The notes beneath the pieces were generated by a model, which saw nothing but the letters and a program-made list of their open reading frames with translations, made no database searches and had not been told where the DNA came from. A stretch of 5,751 nt of DNA from NCBI GenBank assembly GCA_037137575.1, contig JBAXKB010000057.1, positions 1 to 5,751 on the forward strand, read 5' to 3'. Position numbers and translations under genes: made by a program. Shown here one piece after another: positions 1 to 3,881 of this stretch. This stretch comes from UBA5976 sp037137575. GTDB taxonomy: Bacteria; Actinomycetota; Actinomycetes; S36-B12; UBA5976. Within the stretch, counting starts at the first letter, position 1. Each line of letters begins with the position of its first letter.

Positions 1-248
1 GATTCGGCAATATTTAGAATCAGTTTCTTGGCGTGCCTTGCAAATTCGGCGCTGTGCTTGGCGATTGCGTCACTCATAAATAGCGACTGCACGGCTTCAC
101 GGAATTGTGTGTGGCGCGGCGGGTCGGCTTCCAGCGGCAGTTGACGATAAGTCCGTACATCTCGATCTCCTAGCAAATCGCTTGAATAAGTCCCGAAATC
201 TTTAGCTGCTTGGCGTACTGCATCGTAGCCACGAATTTCATTTGCCAT
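1..248 (-). CDS. cytochrome P450, N-terminal part (gene runs off the window start)
   Basis: Only the first 82 residues are visible. P450s are heme monooxygenases; this one would take electrons from the ferredoxin and reductase encoded at 2329-3775. The visible evidence is residues 7-24 (GYDAVRQAAKDFGTYSSD), matching the usual 'YDDV.EVLRDP.TFSSD' segment, followed by LPLEADPPRHTQFREAV at 37-53. This is the classic DPPxHxxxR block, in which H46 and R50 correspond to the C-helix (W/H)xxxR motif that contacts the heme propionates. The I helix, ExxR and Cys heme loop lie outside the window, so catalytic integrity cannot be judged. The start is ATG at 246-248. An in-frame TAA sits at 252-254, six bases upstream, so the protein cannot begin earlier. 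The N-terminus is therefore short: the propionate-binding Arg is residue 50, against 112 in P450cam. The start overlaps the end of the ROK gene by 11 bases, suggesting coupled translation. The P450 assignment is firm; the substrate is unknown. Confidence 0.88.
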   Translation of the reverse strand, partial: MANEIRGYDAVRQAAKDFGTYSSDLLGDRDVRTYRQLPLEADPPRHTQFREAVQSLFMSDAIAKHSAEFARHAKKLILNIAE

Positions 249-1425
249 TTTTTAGCTGACCTTTCTGGTTATACCCGAGTGGATTATTCAAAATTTCTTC
301 CCAGGCAATCTCTGCGGCGCCAATTAAGACCATTGGTTTGAGTTCAGTAGCCCTAGGGACAAGGAAGTTTTCATCTCGATGTTTCAAACTTGTACTGTTT
401 AAGGTGTTGGCAATCTGAGATTTTCTACTCTCCACCAGCGAACCTAAATAGCCCCCAAGCAAAATAGCTTCTGGATCGAAAAGATCTCGAAGTGTTTCAA
501 TCGCAGACAGTAATACGCAGACCTGAGCATCAATAACTTTGTGCACCAGTGCATCATTGGTCTGAAGTAAAAGCTGATCCAAGGCCTCGTCGGAGAGTCG
601 AGTTTTGCCAAGTGCAGTAACAATTTCCTCGCGATGCATCAGTTCGCCGAAAGAGAGATGTTTTCTCGGCCCATCTGCGTAAAGGCGTATTTTTCCAATT
701 TCGCCGGCAAGACCGCTGGAACCTTCGAGGACTCGATTGTTCACGACGATTCCACCGCCAATTCCACCAACTCCAGAGAACAGACAAATTACATTTGCTA
801 ACCCTTTTGCTGCACCAAAATTATGTTCTGAAATTGTTGCAGCGCGTGCATTGTTTATGGTCCAGACCTTTAGCGAAAGTTGTTTCTCGAACTCTGCGGC
901 AACATCGACATCTCGCCAACCTAGTGACGGAGCATTAATTAACCTGCGAGATTTATTGTCGATTGCGCCAGGCAGCGCCAACACAATCCCATGTAGTCGA
1001 CCAACATAAGACTTTCGGTTTCTCTCGAGGTATTCGACAACAAGCGCTTTGGCTGTTTCAACACTGTAAGTAGAGTCAAGCTCAACATATTCAAAGTCAA
1101 CGATTTCGGTGAAGAAATTTACGAGTGCAATGGTTAATCCATCTATCTCCGGATTTACCACCAGGACCAAAGGAACAGGACTGGCTGAAACTAACTGACT
1201 CGGTCTGCCCGCTGAACCACTTTGTTCGTTTCCAACTCGCACCACAAGACCACTAGCATCTAGTTCCGAAACTAATTCCGCAATCGTGGTCTTACTTAAA
1301 CCAAGCTTCTCGCCAAGCGCTGCCCTACTGACTGTTCGCTCCAGGTGCACTTCGCGCAATAGTGCAGATAGATTCTTCTGCCGAATAGCATCTTTACCCG
1401 TAGCGACTGAACCCGAAGTTTTCAT
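238..1425 (-). CDS. ROK-family transcriptional regulator (non-kinase type)
   Basis: A 395-residue protein with the NagC/Mlc/XylR architecture: an N-terminal winged helix-turn-helix (about 16-62, recognition segment around LGLSKTTIAELVSELDASGL) fused to an ASKHA-fold ROK sugar-binding domain (about 85-380). The ROK signature is seen as GVGGIGGGIVV at 218-228 followed by G-S-S-G-L-A-G-E-I-G at 235-244. The family usually represses or activates sugar-use genes and responds to a sugar or sugar phosphate. Two hallmarks are absent. The catalytic Asp of ROK kinases (motif ND) reads N191-N192, so kinase activity is unlikely. The zinc site (GH plus CxCGxxGCxE) is missing: K245 replaces the His and no cysteines follow. 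The start is ATG 1423-1425, which overlaps the esterase stop as ATGA and has GGGGA 9 bases upstream; a TTG ten codons earlier (1453-1455) is a less likely start. Position inside the operon suggests control of the esterase, the P450 and perhaps the divergent ferredoxin genes. Confidence 0.93.
   Translation of the reverse strand: MKTSGSVATGKDAIRQKNLSALLREVHLERTVSRAALGEKLGLSKTTIAELVSELDASGLVVRVGNEQSGSAGRPSQLVSASPVPLVLVVNPEIDGLTIALVNFFTEIVDFEYVELDSTYSVETAKALVVEYLERNRKSYVGRLHGIVLALPGAIDNKSRRLINAPSLGWRDVDVAAEFEKQLSLKVWTINNARAATISEHNFGAAKGLANVICLFSGVGGIGGGIVVNNRVLEGSSGLAGEIGKIRLYADGPRKHLSFGELMHREEIVTALGKTRLSDEALDQLLLQTNDALVHKVIDAQVCVLLSAIETLRDLFDPEAILLGGYLGSLVESRKSQIANTLNSTSLKHRDENFLVPRATELKPMVLIGAAEIAWEEILNNPLGYNQKGQLKNGK
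260..265 (-). promoter_or_regulatory. ribosome binding site of the P450 gene
   Basis: On the minus strand GAAAGG lies 11 bases before the P450 ATG (246-248), inside the 3' end of the ROK coding sequence. The spacing is slightly long, so reinitiation by ribosomes finishing the overlapping ROK gene may also contribute. Confidence 0.45.
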
Positions 1426-2276
1426 TTTGAAATTTCCCCGATTCTCTTTAACCAAAGGTTAACTGGGTATTCAAATCTTCTTGCCCAGTAAGTTTCGTTA
1501 TGCCCTGCTCCAAAAAAAGTTGGGGTTTCAAAATCCACATTCTCTTGCCAACCTAGATTCGCCAACTGTTGTCCGAAATAAGTATTGAGCGGTTGAGATA
1601 CTGCATCTAAACCTTCAGTGCCAGCGTCGCTCCAAATAATGCGTCCACTTGCTTCGCCCAAACGCTTAACCAAAGCATCGATCAACTCTTGTCCGCCGAA
1701 TTCCCAATGCGAAGAGAGACCAACCGCTGCCCCAAAAATTTCTGGCCGCCTCGTCAACGCATAAATTGAGGCAACTCCGGCTACACTGCAGCCGGCAAGT
1801 GCAGTGCGCTCGGCATGATGTTCAATTTCGAACTCAGCTAAAACAGTTGGCACAATTTCATCGGCTACCAAGTCAGTGAAGTAATTTCCACGAGCTTCTC
1901 TGGTTGGCGGAGTCAAAAGTGGATTTAGCGACTCCCAAAGATGTGGGCGCTCTGCAAAAATATCGTCACAAAGAAATTCGTTTATTCTGCGTGGGTTAAA
2001 TTTTTTGGTGCCGCCTTCACCCCAAACAGCAATCACCAGCGGATCGCCAACTATGCGCCCAGCAGCCAAACTTTCGGTTACTTGCCAGGTATCGCCCGAG
2101 CTGGAATAGCGCTTGAAAAACACATTCATGCCGTCATGAATCACCAAAACTGGAGTGGTTCGACTTAGCTGCTTTGGTTGCAACACATCAACCCGATGAC
2201 CAGCAAAAGTCCTACTGGCAAGGCCAGGTCCAGTTTTGCTAAACCTGCTTGACTTAAAGGCATTTCTTAGTACCAT
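1422..2276 (-). CDS. alpha/beta-hydrolase, putative esterase (Fes/esterase-D-like fold)
   Basis: A 284-residue enzyme resembling the PF00756 'putative esterase' family (enterochelin esterase, S-formylglutathione hydrolase, acetyl-xylan/feruloyl esterase relatives). Visible landmarks: strand plus turn TPVLVIHDGMNVF at 41-53, where HDG is the usual oxyanion-side turn; nucleophile elbow AGCSVAG at 161-167 with Ser164, followed by the family-like IYALTRRPEIFGAAVGLS (171-188); acidic candidates D217 and D224 in SDAGTEGLD; and His259 in GAGHNETYW, matching the 'GxHNexxW' catalytic His block. The elbow reads G-C-S-V-A rather than GxSxG. It hydrolyses an ester or thioester of unknown type. No signal peptide is seen from the chosen start, so it is probably cytoplasmic. 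ATG 2274-2276 is chosen because longer frames run into the antisense of the divergent ferredoxin gene. There is no Shine-Dalgarno before it, consistent with a leaderless message. It is first gene of the esterase-ROK-P450 operon. Confidence 0.86.
   Translation of the reverse strand: MVLRNAFKSSRFSKTGPGLASRTFAGHRVDVLQPKQLSRTTPVLVIHDGMNVFFKRYSSSGDTWQVTESLAAGRIVGDPLVIAVWGEGGTKKFNPRRINEFLCDDIFAERPHLWESLNPLLTPPTREARGNYFTDLVADEIVPTVLAEFEIEHHAERTALAGCSVAGVASIYALTRRPEIFGAAVGLSSHWEFGGQELIDALVKRLGEASGRIIWSDAGTEGLDAVSQPLNTYFGQQLANLGWQENVDFETPTFFGAGHNETYWARRFEYPVNLWLKRIGEISK
1435..1439 (-). promoter_or_regulatory. ribosome binding site that decides the ROK start
   Basis: GGGGA on the minus strand lies 9 bases before ATG 1423-1425, within the last codons of the esterase gene. 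Together with the ATGA stop/start overlap it favours this ATG over the upstream in-frame TTG at 1453-1455. Confidence 0.5.
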
Positions 2277-2284
2277 AATTTGTA

Positions 2285-2313
2285 AAGATACCGAACTTAT
2301 TATGCAAAAGCAA
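2285..2313 (-). promoter_or_regulatory. candidate promoter of the esterase-ROK-P450 operon
   Basis: On the minus strand TTGCTT (2313-2308) is followed after 17 bases by TATCTT (2290-2285), a reasonable sigma-70-type pair. Initiation 6-9 bases beyond the -10 would fall at or next to the ATG at 2276, giving a leaderless or nearly leaderless mRNA. This fits the absence of a ribosome binding site. It was read by eye only. CATAAT at 2304-2299 is an alternative -10. Confidence 0.32.
2298..2303 (+). promoter_or_regulatory. candidate -10 element for the ferredoxin-reductase operon
   Basis: TATTAT is one mismatch from TATAAT and lies 25 bases before the ferredoxin ATG. It would start transcription near 2309-2311, just upstream of the AGAAAGG ribosome binding site. 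No good -35 hexamer is visible at the right distance, so an activator or extended contacts may be needed. It overlaps a minus-strand CATAAT (2304-2299), so the same site could fire in both directions. Confidence 0.3.
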
Positions 2314-2315
2314 TC

Positions 2316-2322
2316 AGAAAGG
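2316..2322 (+). promoter_or_regulatory. ribosome binding site that sets the ferredoxin start
   Basis: AGAAAGG ends 6 bases before ATG 2329-2331, an ideal spacing. It selects this ATG over the in-frame ATG at 2302-2304, which would add a charged non-conserved leader and has no Shine-Dalgarno. Confidence 0.7.
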
Positions 2323-2328
2323 CCGAAA

Positions 2329-2517
2329 ATGAAGATAAAAGTTGACATGGAAAAGTGCCAACATTACGGCCAATGCGTGTTCGAAGCCCCTGAAATTTTC
2401 ACACTCAATTCCGCCGACAAACTTGAATATCTTGCTGTTGCCGACGACAGCGAACGAGCCAATGTTGAATCCGCAAGAGATGTCTGCCCCATGCAGGCGA
2501 TCTTTATAGTGGACTGA
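2329..2517 (+). CDS. [3Fe-4S]-type ferredoxin, P450 redox partner
   Basis: A 62-residue ferredoxin of the size and layout of bacterial P450-partner ferredoxins. It begins MKIKVDMEKC, the usual beta strand leading to the first ligand. The cluster ligands are C10, C16 and C53 (C53-P54). The motif is C-Q-H-Y-G-Q-C, so the site that holds a second Cys in [4Fe-4S] proteins (C-x2-C) is Tyr13, with His12 beside it. Three cysteines predict a [3Fe-4S] cluster. An acidic middle (E19-A-P-E22, D39-D-S-E42) suits docking to basic P450 or reductase surfaces. It would shuttle single electrons from the FAD reductase encoded 10 bases downstream to the P450 at the window's left end, in the cytoplasm. The start follows a strong AGAAAGG site. 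The function is well supported; the partner P450 is inferred from locus context. Confidence 0.94.
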   Translation: MKIKVDMEKCQHYGQCVFEAPEIFTLNSADKLEYLAVADDSERANVESARDVCPMQAIFIVD

Positions 2518-2527
2518 TAGTACATCC

Positions 2528-3775
2528 ATGAATGATCCAGTTGTAATTGTCGGTGCTTCAATGGGCGGACTTCGCACGGCAGAGGCTTTGCGCAGAAATG
2601 GCTACCTTGGGCAAATAAAAATTATTGGCGATGAAGTTCATCAGCCATATAACCGACCGCCACTTAGTAAAGAAGTTTTAGCTACATCGGTAAGTCATAG
2701 CGCAGTGAAGTTTCCACACACACTGACCGAGGATAATACCAACTGGATACTTGGCACTAAAGTGGTGCGCGCTGACCCATGGACCCACAAAGTATTTGAT
2801 GAATTTGGAAATGAGCACCCATACTCTGCTTTAGTTATTGCAACAGGTCTGCGGCCACGAAAATTGAACCTGCCAAATGTTGATGTCCATGGCTGTCATG
2901 CGTTGCGCACATTAGATGATGCAATTGCACTTCGTGAAAAATTAGTCCCGGGAGCAAAAGTTGTCATAGTCGGCGCGGGATTCATTGGCTGTGAAGTTGC
3001 ATCTACTGCCCTGAGCCTTGGTTGCGAAGTTACCCTCGTGTCCGCAGATGCCCATCCTATGGTTGGCGCACTCGGCACCGAGTTTGCTAGCGAATTACAA
3101 AGAAGACACGAATCATTCGGATTAACTTATTTCCTAACTGCGGGCGTTGAAGAAATTATCACCCAAGAGTCGCAAGTTGGTCCAAAAGTTTGCGGACTAA
3201 AGCTGACTAGTGGCGAAACTCTTGAATGTGATGTGCTGGTTCAAGCTATTGGATCACACACAAATACTGAGTGGCTGCAAAATTCCGGACTCGATACCAC
3301 TGATGGGGTGCTTACAAACGGCGCACTGCAGGCCATTGATGCCATGGGGAATGTTGCCCCTAACGTATTTGCTGTGGGCGACGTTGCTAGATTTCCAAAT
3401 CCCATTTTTGACGATGTTCCACGTCGAGTTGAGCACTGGAACATCCCCGTTGAAACAGCCAAACGCGTTGGCCAAGTTGTGGCAGCAAAACTTGAAAGCA
3501 ATGAAAAATTTCAAACAGTTGTCGCGCAAGATTTTGCACCAATTCCATCGTTCTGGAGTGACCAGTTCGATTTAAAACTTCTGGCTTTCGGAAACCTTGC
3601 ACTTGCTGATGAATCCAAATTCATTTTCGGCGAAATAAGTGGCGATTGCGTCTGGGGTTACTACCGAGATGGCGTAATGGTCGGTGTGTGCGGCATCGGT
3701 CTGCGAAGTGTTGTGCAAAGTTATCGAATGAGCATACAATCTCACGTTTCAATCACCCCGAATGCGCAGGACTAG
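2528..3775 (+). CDS. NAD(P)H:ferredoxin reductase, FAD-dependent (class I P450 system)
   Basis: A 415-residue reductase of the putidaredoxin reductase/BphA4/rubredoxin reductase type; it oxidises NAD(P)H and passes electrons singly to the adjacent ferredoxin. Domains in order: first FAD Rossmann motif VIVGASMGG (6-14) with IIGDE at 32-36; the family-diagnostic PYNRPPLSK (40-48); ATGLRPR (105-111); NAD-binding VIVGAGFIGCEVA (146-158); second FAD motif VFAVGDVARFPN (281-292); VEHW (302-305); and a C-terminal domain starting near IPSFWSDQFDLKL (340-352). Length is typical and no motif is broken. At the end of the second NAD-domain strand, where relatives carry the NADH-selecting Glu or Asp (VxLVE/D), this protein has Ser173 (VTLVSAD), so NADH versus NADPH preference is uncertain. 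It starts 10 bases after the ferredoxin stop. No clear Shine-Dalgarno is visible before ATG 2528-2530, so translational coupling is likely. Confidence 0.95.
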   Translation: MNDPVVIVGASMGGLRTAEALRRNGYLGQIKIIGDEVHQPYNRPPLSKEVLATSVSHSAVKFPHTLTEDNTNWILGTKVVRADPWTHKVFDEFGNEHPYSALVIATGLRPRKLNLPNVDVHGCHALRTLDDAIALREKLVPGAKVVIVGAGFIGCEVASTALSLGCEVTLVSADAHPMVGALGTEFASELQRRHESFGLTYFLTAGVEEIITQESQVGPKVCGLKLTSGETLECDVLVQAIGSHTNTEWLQNSGLDTTDGVLTNGALQAIDAMGNVAPNVFAVGDVARFPNPIFDDVPRRVEHWNIPVETAKRVGQVVAAKLESNEKFQTVVAQDFAPIPSFWSDQFDLKLLAFGNLALADESKFIFGEISGDCVWGYYRDGVMVGVCGIGLRSVVQSYRMSIQSHVSITPNAQD

Positions 3776-3881
3776 CCTGTGTCTAAAAGAATTTCTGACA
3801 TTAATGTTGTTTTCCAGTCAAGGCTCGATTGCAACAGTAATCTACTAAACGGCTCCCTTATTTGTGCGAAAAGGAAATCCA
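3776..3881. other. intergenic gap between reductase and mannosidase genes
   Basis: A 106-base AT-rich spacer. It holds a perfect 10-base palindrome, ACATTAATGT, at 3798-3807, and a possible -10 TAATCT at 3838-3843 without a recognisable -35. No stem-loop followed by a T run was found, so there is no obvious intrinsic terminator for the ferredoxin-reductase unit. Read-through into the mannosidase gene is possible, as is a separate promoter here. Confidence 0.4.
3871..3875 (+). promoter_or_regulatory. ribosome binding site of the mannosidase gene
   Basis: AAGGA, within an A-rich GAAAAGGAAA context, ends 6 bases before ATG 3882-3884. It supports this start over the in-frame ATG at 3900-3902, which has no such site. 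Confidence 0.65.

Noticed and set aside
737..1009. A plus-strand 90-residue frame opposite the ROK gene.
   Set aside because: Proline-rich and low-complexity at its start, with no ribosome binding site, and fully covered by the well-supported ROK coding sequence; a shadow frame.
1426..1455. A TTG start for the ROK gene, ten codons upstream.
   Set aside because: The ATG at 1423-1425 has an ATGA overlap with the esterase stop and a GGGGA site at suitable spacing. The extra residues lie before the conserved helix-turn-helix and add nothing recognisable.
2236..2328. A 31-residue N-terminal extension of the ferredoxin frame.
   Set aside because: It overlaps the esterase start on the other strand and carries no family-like sequence. 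The strong AGAAAGG site points to ATG 2329-2331, giving the usual length of about 62 residues.
2277..2348. A 24-residue hydrophobic extension of the esterase (start ATG 2346-2348) that resembles a signal peptide or membrane anchor.
   Set aside because: It is the antisense of the divergent ferredoxin start, its ribosome binding site and the promoter gap. Homology-like sequence begins only after ATG 2274-2276, so the hydrophobicity is incidental.
3776..3800. A possible hairpin (GTC...GAC) just after the reductase stop as a terminator.
   Set aside because: The stem is only three base pairs, with mismatches inside, and no T run follows.
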